DNA of 64,000 nucleotides from PALG01 sp964495885 (GTDB lineage: Bacteria > Bacteroidota > Bacteroidia > Flavobacteriales > Flavobacteriaceae). Made by a program: the position numbers and the translations under genes. Where the stretch lies: positions 1 to 64,000 of the forward strand of contig CAZBWO010000006.1 in NCBI GenBank assembly GCA_964495885.1, in the 5' to 3' direction. Below the pieces are notes generated by a model. The model was not told where the DNA came from and did not search any database. It was given only the letters and a program-made list of their open reading frames with translations. Below, in pieces: positions 44,501-52,696 of this stretch; positions within the stretch are counted from its first letter, which is position 1, and each line of letters opens with the position of its first letter.

Positions 44501-44998
44501 TTCACTGTTTACTTGACTGAAACCAAAGACCTCACTATCTGTAAGTTTTCTTCCTAATTTAGTGGAAAGCTGTTCTAAATATTCAATTTCCTCTTCGCTA
44601 AGCGCAAGCCCTTCGGTATTGTTGTAATCTGCAATATTGTGAATTTCCCTTACAGGTTCAGGTTGAATGTGGATATTGAAAATGTCTTGATCCAGCCTTT
44701 GGTATTTTTGGGAAAGCATGGGGTCAAAATCTTTGAAGTCTTCAGCAACTTGTTGAAATTCTTCAATACGCTGTATTCCCTCAATACCCATGTTTTGAGT
44801 GATTTCTACGGCATTGGTACTCCAAGGGGTGATCATCGCAGCCCTAGGGCCCACAAAAAAATCCGCAATAGCGGACTCTTCTATTTTTGGTTGATTTCCA
44901 AACAACCAGGTAAGTTTTTGACTATTTTCTTTAGAGAATTCGCCAAGTGATTGAACGGCGTAAACTTTGCTTTTTTGGTTCCCAAAAAAATGAATCAT
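41321..44998 (-). CDS. purL: Phosphoribosylformylglycinamidine synthase
   Basis: A 1225-residue single-chain FGAM synthase, the fourth step of purine biosynthesis: FGAR + ATP + glutamine to FGAM. N-terminal PurS-like domain, then the linker and two ATP-binding halves (SVISLKAETHNFPTTVEPFN near 240, GGENYRIGMGG, then HDVASGGLITTLLEM), and a C-terminal class I glutaminase with Cys1073 in GICNGCQ and the His1186/Glu1188 pair in MPHIERS. It is the long one-chain form, as in proteobacteria. Upstream lies an exact TACCTTTG box. Its 3' end was copied into the M14 spacer. Confidence 0.97.
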   Translation of the reverse strand: MIHFFGNQKSKVYAVQSLGEFSKENSQKLTWLFGNQPKIEESAIADFFVGPRAAMITPWSTNAVEITQNMGIEGIQRIEEFQQVAEDFKDFDPMLSQKYQRLDQDIFNIHIQPEPVREIHNIADYNNTEGLALSEEEIEYLEQLSTKLGRKLTDSEVFGFSQVNSEHCRHKIFNGTFVVDGKEMPSSLFKLIKKTSEAHPNEIVSAYKDNVAFLKGPKATQFAPQKADVPDFYSKQDFESVISLKAETHNFPTTVEPFNGAATGSGGEIRDRLAGGKGSVPLAGTAVYMTSYSRLEENRPWEKGMKERDWLYQTPIDILIKASNGASDFGNKFGQPLITGSVLTFEHEEEARKLGFDKVIMMAGGVGYGKLNQALKDIPKENDMIVVLGGENYRIGMGGAAVSSADTGAYSSGIELNAVQRSNPEMQKRAANTIRALVESKENPVVSIHDHGAGGHLNCLSELVEETGGVIDMDQLPVGDPTLSAKEIIGNESQERMGLVIAEKDIDYLERIAERERAPYYEVGKVTGDHHFSFESSSKGIKPMDLQLSDMFGSSPKTIMEDTSVKRNYENAAYTKEKIHEYLSQVLQLEAVACKDWLTNKVDRCVGGLVAKQQCAGPLQLPLNNCGVMALDYQGKNGVATSIGHSPVSALVDPVAGSRNSVTEALTNLVWAPLEKGLESVSLSANWMWPCNNEGEDARLYQAVEGISDFAIQLGINIPTGKDSLSMKQKYPNEEVIAPGTVIVSAAGYCNSIGKVVEPVLQPNAGSIYYINISQDDYKVGGSSFAQILNKVGSEVPTVKEASYVKSVFNTLQELIAEEKIAAGHDVASGGLITTLLEMCFSHQNVSASFDLSSLSETDSVKLLFAENCSVVFQALDDSAVENLLSENKIDFHKIGNVTEGATLKIKNGEDQFSFDIPEMRDRWYKTSYLLDQQQTANGLAKDRFYNYKHQPLQFEFPKGFEGKLPASATWNKEQRKIKAAIIREKGSNSEREMAHAMYLAGFDVKDVHMTDLISGRENLEDIQFIGAVGGFSNSDVLGSAKGWAGAFLYNEKANTALKNFFEREDTLSVGICNGCQLFLELDLINPEHEQLSKMHHNDSHKHESNFTSVKIQENHSVMLSSLAGTTLGVWISHGEGKFHLPMPEDAYDIVAKYGYEDYPANPNGSDYNTAMLCDKTGRHLVTMPHIERSIFQWNWANYPTQRKDEVSPWLEAFVNARKWLEKNS

Positions 44999-45018
44999 GA
45001 ATGCTAATTTTGAAAAGC

Positions 45019-45026
45019 CAAAGGTA
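45019..45026 (-). promoter_or_regulatory. Promoter -7 element of purL
   Basis: TACCTTTG on the minus strand, exact TAnnTTTG match, 20 bp before the ATG. The -33 box is not evident. Confidence 0.6.
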
Positions 45027-45161
45027 CTTATTTTTTTGCACTTGAATATTTTAGGAAATGTGTTTTTTGATAGGTTTTCAATATGAATTTTGAAGTTATA
45101 ATTGGATAAATAGTGGTATATTGCAAAAAAATTGTTAAAACCACCCTAAACGTATTCAAAA

Positions 45162-48086
45162 ATGAAAAAAATTATTCTTGCGGGGATGATGGTAGTTTTT
45201 GCTACTGCATCTCTTTTTGCTCAAGAAAAATTTCCTCCCAGTACTGTAATTCAAGGAACTCTCATTAAGAAAACTATTCCTTTGCGCGATTTTCCTACAA
45301 TGACTGAAGAGGATTACCGAATCAATGAAATAAAAATCATTGAAAACAATTTAAGGGCTAATGAAAAGCTAAATGAGAATGCCTATCCTTTAAATGGAAA
45401 GGATCCTCTAAGACAGAAAGAGATTGGGCAAATTAACTTAATGCCCATTGAAGAGAATTTTGATGGAATCGCTAGGAATGAAGGAGGCGGATTCACCCCT
45501 CCAGATCCAACAGGTGCTGCAGGCCCCAATCACTATGTAAATGCGGTAAATGTAGCTATTAAAATATTTGATAAGCAGGGAAATACCTTGGTTGGCCCTG
45601 TAAGTATTGGCGACTTTTTAGGCTCTCCCAGTAACAGTGGTGACCCTATTGTGATGTATGATCAATTGGCAGATCGCTTTTTTGTAAGTGAATTTGGAAC
45701 AGGGAACTCTCTTTTATTAGGAGTTTCTGAAACTTCAGATCCTACAGGTGCTTATTTTGTGTATCAATTTAATTTAGATGCTTTTCCAGATTATCCACAC
45801 TATAGCGTATGGCCAGATGGCTATTATGTAACAGCCAATAAGTTTTCTGGTAACACGACTTATGTGATGGAACGGGATGCTATTTTGGCTGGAGCCGCCA
45901 GTCCGCAAATTGTAGGGTTCAACCTCCCTGGGGTAGTAAATAACTCTAATACGGTTTTTAGTCCGGAACCCGCCAATTTAACAGGAACTTCTTTTCCTGC
46001 AAATGTACCGGGTTATATTGTATACCTTCAGGATGATGGTTGGAGTGGTGCTATTACCAACGACCATCTAAAAGTGTGGGAGATAGATGTAGATTGGACA
46101 ACTATTGGAAATTCTACTATTTCTGCACCTGTGGAAATTCCGGTTGACCCGTTTGATTCGGTTTTTGCACCTTTTGGAACAGGTGACGTAAACCAACCGG
46201 GAACTGGTCAAAAAATAGATATGATTGGAGGGATTATTTCCTATGCCGCAAATTATAGAAGTTTCGGTTCCCATAATTCTTGGGTTATTACTTTTAATGT
46301 TGACGTTGACGGAAATGACACTTCTGGAATTAGATGGATTGAACTTCGAAATACAGGAACAGGAGCTTGGTCTTTGTTTCAGGAAGGTACGTATGCACCC
46401 GTAGATGGTCATAGTCGTTTTATGGGAAGTGCAGCGATGGATGCAGCTGGGAATATTGGATTGGGATTCAACATTGCTAGTGGAAGCCTTCCGGCAGGAG
46501 TTCGATATACGGGACGATTTGATGGAGACCCTGCTGGGGAAATGACCGTTGCAGAAACAACCATTGTAGATGGAATAGGTGTTCAAACATTTTCAAATCG
46601 TTTTGGGGATTATTCCCACTTAACGATGGATCCAGATAATTTTACATTTTGGTTTACTGCTGAATATTTTACAAGCAACAACAACTGGATGTCTAGGGTA
46701 GCTTCATTTACACTATCGGGTGGTTTTACTGCCGATGTTGGAATAAACGATATTACGCAGCCTAATGATGGAGTACTTACTAATTCGGAAACGGTAGAAG
46801 TGAGTATTCGAAATTTTGGGTTAGCAAACCAATCTAATATTCCAATTGAGCTTCGTTTGAATGGTACTTTAGTTGCCACTGAAACCTTTACAGGCACAGT
46901 TAATTCTAATGATGTAGCTACGTATACTTTTACGCAAACTGTAGACCTATCTAATGTTGGGGAAACCTATACTTTAGAAGCAAAAACTGTTTTAAGTGGT
47001 GATGAATTTGCAGGGAATGATAGTTACACAAAGGATGTTACCCACTTGTTTGCTACAGATGTTGGACCAGTTGAATTAGTTGCCCCAGTTTCCGGAGAAG
47101 GTTTGGGAATACAAACCGTAACTGTTTCTTTGACAAATTTTGGGGCGAACCCCCAATCTAATTTTGATGTACAGTATGCTATTGATGGAGGAAGTCCTGT
47201 AGTGGAAACATTTACAGGGACTTTAAATTCTGGGGAAACTACCGATTTTAGTTTTACTCAGCAAGCAGATCTCTCTGATCTTGGCGTATACTCATTTGAA
47301 ATTACAACCAATCTTTCAGGTGATCAAGATACTGCAAATGATGTTTTAACAATTGATGTTGAAAATCAGCTTTGTCAACCTTCCATGGATTGTAGCTTTG
47401 GAGACGGATTTCAATTGTTTTCTGTAAATGAAATTAATAACCCTTCTGGTTGTGAAGGATACGGAAATTTCACAAACCAAGTTGCCAATTTTGAGCCAGA
47501 TACCACCTATGACCTTACAGTAACCACAGGATATGGAGACCAGTACGTGACTGTTTGGATAGATTTTAATGATGATTATAATCTTACCAATGATGAAAAA
47601 GTGGTAGATAATTATGTTATAGCTCCTGGTCAAGGCCAAGGAAGTTATACAGAAACCATGGATTTGTTCATTCCAGCAGGAGCTCCTCCTGGCAATCACT
47701 TAATGCGTGCTAAAACCAATTGGGATGCACCAGTGCCTAGTAATGCTTGTGATGAAACAACTTTTGGCGAGACCGAAGATTACACCGCTAATACTGGTGA
47801 ACTAGGATTAAATGATCAGATTTTTGGTGCTTCGGAATTGGTGGTTGTATCACTTCCAAACAAACAATTTGAAATCACCCTCACTACGCAATATGACCAA
47901 GAAACCTATGCAGCCTTATACAATCTTTTAGGCCAACAGTTGAAGTTTAAGACATTAACAAGGACAACGGAGGATACCTACCAAATCAACTTGGATATGT
48001 CTCAAGCAGCAACAGGAGTTTATCTAATTAAACTTTCTGGCGCCGATTTAAGAACATATAAGACTGCAAGGATTATAGTTGAATAA
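45162..48086 (+). CDS. T9SS-exported surface protein with CARDB and GEVED domains
   Basis: A 974-residue exported protein (signal peptide 1-20). Residues ~95-515 form the conserved core shared with the next gene (PPDPTGAAGPNHYVNAVN, IFDKQGNTLVGP, DPIVMYDQLADRFFVSEF, DAFPDYPHYSVWPDGYYVTA), probably a beta-propeller. Two CARDB-type Ig repeats (~523-735) and a GEVED domain (~736-873, VTVWIDFNDDYNLTNDEK ... GETEDYTANT) follow, then a T9SS type A sorting domain (~890-974). No catalytic motif. GEVED and CARDB domains are adhesive or structural parts of surface proteins. It forms a tandem pair with the 48149 gene. Confidence 0.85.
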   Translation: MKKIILAGMMVVFATASLFAQEKFPPSTVIQGTLIKKTIPLRDFPTMTEEDYRINEIKIIENNLRANEKLNENAYPLNGKDPLRQKEIGQINLMPIEENFDGIARNEGGGFTPPDPTGAAGPNHYVNAVNVAIKIFDKQGNTLVGPVSIGDFLGSPSNSGDPIVMYDQLADRFFVSEFGTGNSLLLGVSETSDPTGAYFVYQFNLDAFPDYPHYSVWPDGYYVTANKFSGNTTYVMERDAILAGAASPQIVGFNLPGVVNNSNTVFSPEPANLTGTSFPANVPGYIVYLQDDGWSGAITNDHLKVWEIDVDWTTIGNSTISAPVEIPVDPFDSVFAPFGTGDVNQPGTGQKIDMIGGIISYAANYRSFGSHNSWVITFNVDVDGNDTSGIRWIELRNTGTGAWSLFQEGTYAPVDGHSRFMGSAAMDAAGNIGLGFNIASGSLPAGVRYTGRFDGDPAGEMTVAETTIVDGIGVQTFSNRFGDYSHLTMDPDNFTFWFTAEYFTSNNNWMSRVASFTLSGGFTADVGINDITQPNDGVLTNSETVEVSIRNFGLANQSNIPIELRLNGTLVATETFTGTVNSNDVATYTFTQTVDLSNVGETYTLEAKTVLSGDEFAGNDSYTKDVTHLFATDVGPVELVAPVSGEGLGIQTVTVSLTNFGANPQSNFDVQYAIDGGSPVVETFTGTLNSGETTDFSFTQQADLSDLGVYSFEITTNLSGDQDTANDVLTIDVENQLCQPSMDCSFGDGFQLFSVNEINNPSGCEGYGNFTNQVANFEPDTTYDLTVTTGYGDQYVTVWIDFNDDYNLTNDEKVVDNYVIAPGQGQGSYTETMDLFIPAGAPPGNHLMRAKTNWDAPVPSNACDETTFGETEDYTANTGELGLNDQIFGASELVVVSLPNKQFEITLTTQYDQETYAALYNLLGQQLKFKTLTRTTEDTYQINLDMSQAATGVYLIKLSGADLRTYKTARIIVE

Positions 48087-48148
48087 ACCTAAACTTTTAA
48101 ACTTAAACCATGAGTAACTACTCACATTTAACCATTTAAAAAACGATT

Positions 48149-50302
48149 ATGAAAAAATTACTAGCTTTTTTATTTCTATCGCTCGCTTTACCTTTTATAA
48201 ACTGGGCTCAGGAAGAGTTTCCTCCAGTTATCATTGGGGAAGGGGTATTTTTAGGAGAAACAATTCCCCTAAGGGATATGCCAACCATTGATGAAACGAA
48301 TTTAGAAAATGGAGAGGTAAGAACAATAGAACAAAATTTCAGGGTAACTGGAAGGGCGCTTGTAGATGCTCCAAGTAACTTTGTGGATCCTGTGATTCAA
48401 ACAGAACCTACATTCAGGGATCCTGTTTCGTTATTACAAAACTTTAAAGGAACTGAAGTTTCAGAAGGTGGTGCCAATCCACCAGATCCATCTGGTGCAG
48501 TAGGGCCTAACCACTATGTACATGCTGTGAATGTTGTAGTAAAGATTTTTGATAAATCTGGAAACTTATTAGCAGGCCCAACTTCCTTGGGAAGCTTTTT
48601 GGGTTCAGGGGCTAGTAATGGAGACCCCATTGTAATGTATGACCAGTTGGAAGACCGGTATTTTGTAAGTCAGTTTCGTATTAGTGATGACGCGTTGATT
48701 ATTGGGGTGTCTACTACTCCAGATCCAACAGGGACCTACAATGTGTATTCCTTTCCATTAGATGCTTTTCCAGATTATCCACACTATGCAGTATGGCATA
48801 ATGCGTATTTCCTAACTGCCAATAAATTTGTTGGAAACACCACCTATGCATTAGAAAAAAGTGTCATGATTGCAGGTGGGCCAAGTCCTGGAATATTAGG
48901 TTTTAACCTTCCGGGCGTAGTTCGTAATCCTGCTACCGTTTTTAGCCCAGAACCTGCAAACTTAGTAGGGACCAGTTTTCCAGCAGGAGCACCTGGTTAT
49001 ATTGTTTACTTGCAAGATAACTTTTGGAGTGGAATTTCTGAAGATCATATAAAAATTTGGGAGTTGGATATCAACTGGGGAGGTTCCAGTACGATATCAG
49101 CTCCACAGGAAATTATTACAGAACCTTTTGATAGCTATTTTAGACCATTTGGGTCTGGGGATATCAACCAACCTGTTACTTCCCAAAGAATTGATGGAAT
49201 TGGAGGGGTGATTTCTTACATGGCAAACTATAGAAGTTTTGCAGGGCATAATTCCTTCCTAATCAATTTTAATGTTGATATTGGTGGAATTACTTCTGGA
49301 ATTCGTTGGATTGAACTTCGAAATACAGGAACCGGACCTTTTTCAATTCATCAAGAAGGTACCTGGAGCATGAATGATGGGGAAAGCCGTTTTATGGGAA
49401 GTATGTGTATGGATGACAATGGAAATATTGCATTAGCATACAATATTGGTAGTGAAGATACTTTTGCAAGTTTGCGCTATACCGGAAGGTTGGCCAGTGA
49501 TCCACTTAATATGATGACTTTCCCAGAAACATTAATTCACGATGGAACCAGTTTTACAACTTCCAATCGTTTTGGTGATTATGCACAAATGACTTTAGAC
49601 CCAGACGGGAAAACTTTCTGGTATACAGGAGAATATTTACAAACCGTAAATAACTGGGCTACAAGAATTGCTGCTTTTCAGTTGGAATCAGATTTTGCAG
49701 ATGATGTAGGTGCCTACAGTTTCGTGAGTCCTGGTCCAACCACTCCTTATACAACTGCAGAAACAGTTGAAGTAATGATCTACAACTACGGAAATACTGC
49801 ACAATCTAATTTTGATGTTGAGTTACGTCTAGATGGAACTTTGGTAGCTACGGAAACTTTTACAGGAACCCTTGCACCTAATAGTTCTCAATCTTTTACG
49901 TTTGCCCAAACAGTCGATTTATCTACACCTAATGAAACCTATGAGTTGGAAGTGAGAACTATATTGGGTGGAGATCAAGATAGCAGTAACGATCCAGTTT
50001 CAAAAGAATTCTTTAATGAAGTATTATCTATAGATAATGCAGCTTTTGAGGATACCAGATTATTGGTATACCCTAAAGAGAATAGAGTATATGAAATTAA
50101 GGTTTCTACCTATCAAGATTTCGGAAATGTGAATTATAGAATTCTTAATGTCCTTGGGCAGGAAGTATTCTATGGAGCGATGGAGCAATTTGGTAATGGT
50201 TACCAAGCCCAAGTGGATATGGGTAGCGTTTCCAAAGGAATCTACATTGTTGAGCTAAATAATGGTAAAAACACCTTGAGCAAAAAACTCTTAGTGCGAT
50301 AA
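48149..50302 (+). CDS. T9SS-exported surface protein, paralogue of the upstream gene
   Basis: A 717-residue exported protein (signal peptide 1-20) with the same core as its neighbour (PPDPSGAVGPNHYVHAVN, IFDKSGNLLAGP, DPIVMYDQLEDRYFVSQF, DAFPDYPHYAVWHNAYFLTA, SPEPANLVGTSFPAG). It has one CARDB repeat (~515-610), no GEVED domain, and a C-terminal sorting domain (~630-717, LNVLGQEVFYG ... GIYIVEL). The pair arose by tandem duplication with loss or gain of a domain in one copy. A perfect inverted repeat TGAGTA-AC-TACTCA (48111-48124) lies in the 62-bp spacer between them. Confidence 0.85.
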   Translation: MKKLLAFLFLSLALPFINWAQEEFPPVIIGEGVFLGETIPLRDMPTIDETNLENGEVRTIEQNFRVTGRALVDAPSNFVDPVIQTEPTFRDPVSLLQNFKGTEVSEGGANPPDPSGAVGPNHYVHAVNVVVKIFDKSGNLLAGPTSLGSFLGSGASNGDPIVMYDQLEDRYFVSQFRISDDALIIGVSTTPDPTGTYNVYSFPLDAFPDYPHYAVWHNAYFLTANKFVGNTTYALEKSVMIAGGPSPGILGFNLPGVVRNPATVFSPEPANLVGTSFPAGAPGYIVYLQDNFWSGISEDHIKIWELDINWGGSSTISAPQEIITEPFDSYFRPFGSGDINQPVTSQRIDGIGGVISYMANYRSFAGHNSFLINFNVDIGGITSGIRWIELRNTGTGPFSIHQEGTWSMNDGESRFMGSMCMDDNGNIALAYNIGSEDTFASLRYTGRLASDPLNMMTFPETLIHDGTSFTTSNRFGDYAQMTLDPDGKTFWYTGEYLQTVNNWATRIAAFQLESDFADDVGAYSFVSPGPTTPYTTAETVEVMIYNYGNTAQSNFDVELRLDGTLVATETFTGTLAPNSSQSFTFAQTVDLSTPNETYELEVRTILGGDQDSSNDPVSKEFFNEVLSIDNAAFEDTRLLVYPKENRVYEIKVSTYQDFGNVNYRILNVLGQEVFYGAMEQFGNGYQAQVDMGSVSKGIYIVELNNGKNTLSKKLLVR

Positions 50303-50320
50303 TTGTTTATGGAAACAAAT

Positions 50321-50352
50321 AAAAAAGGCGGGCAATTTGCCCGCCTTTTTTA
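50321..50352. terminator. Bidirectional terminator
   Basis: GGCGGGCAA (50327-50335) pairs with TTGCCCGCC (50337-50345), with A-run and T-run flanks, between convergent genes. Confidence 0.92.
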
Positions 50353-50365
50353 TTTGAACTATATT

Positions 50366-51409
50366 TTATTGAATAATCACTTTTTTTGTAATCATTCCAA
50401 TTTCGGTTTTCCATTGAAAAAAGTAACAACCTGCCATAAGGGAAGAAACGTTTAGACTTCCTTCAGAATTTACTGGATGCCATTCTGCTACCTTCTTTCC
50501 GAAGATATCAAAAACAATTACTTCATCAATAGTTTGACTGGTTGATGAGAAGTACACCCATTCACTGGTTGGATTCGGATATAGCTGAATCTCATTACTA
50601 GCTATATCAATTACATCAAATAAGTCCCAACGATCCTCTGCAGGTGGCCCACCCCAAATAATCGTAGCTAAATAGGGATTGTCTATAAAAGGATTTCTGT
50701 TTCCGTAGATTGCTTCCAAATGCGGATTTCTTTGATCTTCCAATTCACTCACTGGATCTTCAGCATTCCATTCTAAAAAAAGCTGAAGCATGTCTGTGGT
50801 TCCTTGCAGTGGGCCAACCCCAGTTAATGACGGGAGGCAACGGTCACCATATCTTGTATACATATACATCACCATACGGGCAACATCCCCTTTCCATTCA
50901 TCGCCAGGATACCAATTTCCACTACCAACATTTCCGGCATTACCGCTTCCATCGCCAAATTTTTTATTGCCTTTGTTATTGTTCATTTGTTGATCTGAAG
51001 GGCGGATATTCTGTGGATCTGCTGCAATACCTGTAGTGTTATTGTCTACGCTTCCCATGGGAGGATTGGTATTACCCCTTGCAAAAACATGTTCACGGTT
51101 CCATTCACAGCTTAAACCACCAAAATCATCCTTGTCGCGACTTCTATCTGTGGTGCAATTGCCATCACTATCATTATAACCATACACTAAAAGCACATTG
51201 GCATTATTTTGTGGATCTTCATCTGTGATTAATGCAGAATCCCTTACATCTCCATACGTAAAACTACTACTAGCTTGATCTATTTTGGACTGAAGCTCAA
51301 AATAGAGGTCTTGGCCTGTTAAATTTAAGTTTACATCATTGTAATAGGGTTGCTGTGCAGTTACAATATATCCAATGCTGAAAATACTTAGGAATAGAAT
51401 TTTTTTCAT
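50366..51409 (-). CDS. T9SS-exported endonuclease I family nuclease
   Basis: A 347-residue exported protein (signal peptide 1-18). The endonuclease I domain (about 20-250) shows CEWNREHVFARG, the metal-site region, and NIRPSDQQMNNNKGNKKFGD, then WYPGDEWKGDVARMVMYMYT. A T9SS sorting domain fills the last ~75 residues (IQLYPNPTSEWVYF ... GCYFFQW). It is predicted to cut DNA outside the cell, for nutrient supply or matrix turnover. Its start codon overlaps the stop of the upstream RNA methyltransferase gene (ATGA, 51406-51409), an odd pairing of a cytoplasmic and an exported enzyme. Confidence 0.9.
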   Translation of the reverse strand: MKKILFLSIFSIGYIVTAQQPYYNDVNLNLTGQDLYFELQSKIDQASSSFTYGDVRDSALITDEDPQNNANVLLVYGYNDSDGNCTTDRSRDKDDFGGLSCEWNREHVFARGNTNPPMGSVDNNTTGIAADPQNIRPSDQQMNNNKGNKKFGDGSGNAGNVGSGNWYPGDEWKGDVARMVMYMYTRYGDRCLPSLTGVGPLQGTTDMLQLFLEWNAEDPVSELEDQRNPHLEAIYGNRNPFIDNPYLATIIWGGPPAEDRWDLFDVIDIASNEIQLYPNPTSEWVYFSSTSQTIDEVIVFDIFGKKVAEWHPVNSEGSLNVSSLMAGCYFFQWKTEIGMITKKVIIQ

Positions 51410-52629
51410 GAATGTTCTTTTTCTTTTTTTAGCAATGCCATGTAAAATCCATCAAAACCTGTTTCACTGGGAAAAAGCGTAACCTCTTTCTGAAGGGTAA
51501 ATTCTTTTCCAGATTCAGAATTCAAAAAGGTTTTAATTTGTTGTTGATTTTCCGAAGGTAATATAGAACAAGTGGCGTATAAAAGCTCCCCTTCCGGTTT
51601 TACGATTTTAGAGTAAGATTGAAGGATCTCTTGTTGTGTTTCCTGCAGTTCTTTCAGGAAGCTTGAATCCAACTTCCACTTGGTATCTGGGTTTCTCTTT
51701 AAAACGCCTAATCCACTGCAAGGAGCATCTATCAATACCTTATCTGCTTTTCCATATAATTTTTTGTAGGACTTGGAAGATTCAATGGTTCGGGTTTCCA
51801 AGTTATGAACACCATTCCTGCGGGCTCTCTTCTTTAATTCAGCTAATTTATATTCGTGAATATCCATGGAAATGATTTGCCCCTTATTTTCCATGAGGGA
51901 CGCTAGATGAAGACTTTTTCCACCCGCACCCGCACACATATCCACGACACGCATACCCGGTTTGGGATCTAATATCCTAGCGACTTCCTGTGAAGAAGCA
52001 TCTTGAACTTCAAACCATCCATCCTTAAATTCCTTGGTGATAAAAACGTTCTGGCGTTCTTCTAAAATCAATGCATTGGGAAGTTTTGGATGGTCTTTGG
52101 TAGCAATTTCCTGAAGCTGCAATGCTTCCTGCAATTCTTTTTTGGAGGTCTTTAACGTATTCACCCTTAAGACTACTTGCGCTTCTTCATTAAGTGCCTT
52201 TAGCTCTTTTTCCCACCGGTCCTTTCCAAGCTCTTCCATACCTAATTGATCTAACCAATCTGGGATGGATTCCCTAAAGCGACGTATTTTACTAAGTTCA
52301 TCAAACCGTCCTTTAATTCGCCGGGTAGGTACTCCTTCAAATTGTTTCCAATCTGGTAAACGAATCCCGCGAAGGGTAGCCCATACGGTAAACAATCTAA
52401 ATAAATTGTCTCTATCAAAAGGAGGGTTTACTTCGGCAATTTCTGCATATAATCGTTTCCATCTAACGATGTCATATGTCGTTTCAGCAATAAATCCTCT
52501 GTCACGGGCGCCCCATCTTTTATCCCTTTTCAGGGTGTTTTTCAAAACCTTATCGGCTTGCTTTCCTTTATTGAAGATTTCGTGCAGTGAATCTACAGTG
52601 GCAAATACCAAATTTCGGTGCAGTCTCAT
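51406..52629 (-). CDS. RsmB/NOP-type RNA m5C methyltransferase
   Basis: A 407-residue cytoplasmic enzyme that methylates cytosine C5 in RNA with S-adenosylmethionine. N-terminal helical NusB-like region (1-130), then the Rossmann-type domain: SAM motif VVDMCAGAGGKSL at 228-240, DIHEYK at 256-261, and the two catalytic cysteines of the family, Cys304 in DAPCSGLG and Cys354 in YATCSILPSE. Both are present, so it is active in principle. The target, 16S rRNA C967 by analogy to RsmB or another site, cannot be told. A TACCTTTG promoter box lies 17 bp upstream. Confidence 0.92.
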   Translation of the reverse strand: MRLHRNLVFATVDSLHEIFNKGKQADKVLKNTLKRDKRWGARDRGFIAETTYDIVRWKRLYAEIAEVNPPFDRDNLFRLFTVWATLRGIRLPDWKQFEGVPTRRIKGRFDELSKIRRFRESIPDWLDQLGMEELGKDRWEKELKALNEEAQVVLRVNTLKTSKKELQEALQLQEIATKDHPKLPNALILEERQNVFITKEFKDGWFEVQDASSQEVARILDPKPGMRVVDMCAGAGGKSLHLASLMENKGQIISMDIHEYKLAELKKRARRNGVHNLETRTIESSKSYKKLYGKADKVLIDAPCSGLGVLKRNPDTKWKLDSSFLKELQETQQEILQSYSKIVKPEGELLYATCSILPSENQQQIKTFLNSESGKEFTLQKEVTLFPSETGFDGFYMALLKKEKEHS

Positions 52630-52645
52630 ACCTAATTATTGACTG

Positions 52646-52653
52646 CAAAGGTA
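52646..52653 (-). promoter_or_regulatory. Promoter -7 element of the RNA methyltransferase gene
   Basis: TACCTTTG on the minus strand, exact TAnnTTTG match, giving a leader of about 10-12 nt. Confidence 0.6.
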
Positions 52654-52663
52654 GCATTCTTTC

Positions 52664-52671
52664 TATGTTTG
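52664..52671 (+). promoter_or_regulatory. Promoter -7 element of the BNR lipoprotein gene
   Basis: TATGTTTG, exact match, 25 bp before the ATG at 52697, with TTG 22 bp upstream (52639-52641). The two divergent promoters interleave within ~70 bp. Confidence 0.6.
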
Positions 52672-52696
52672 CTTACTTTTGCGTAAATTTTTTTTC

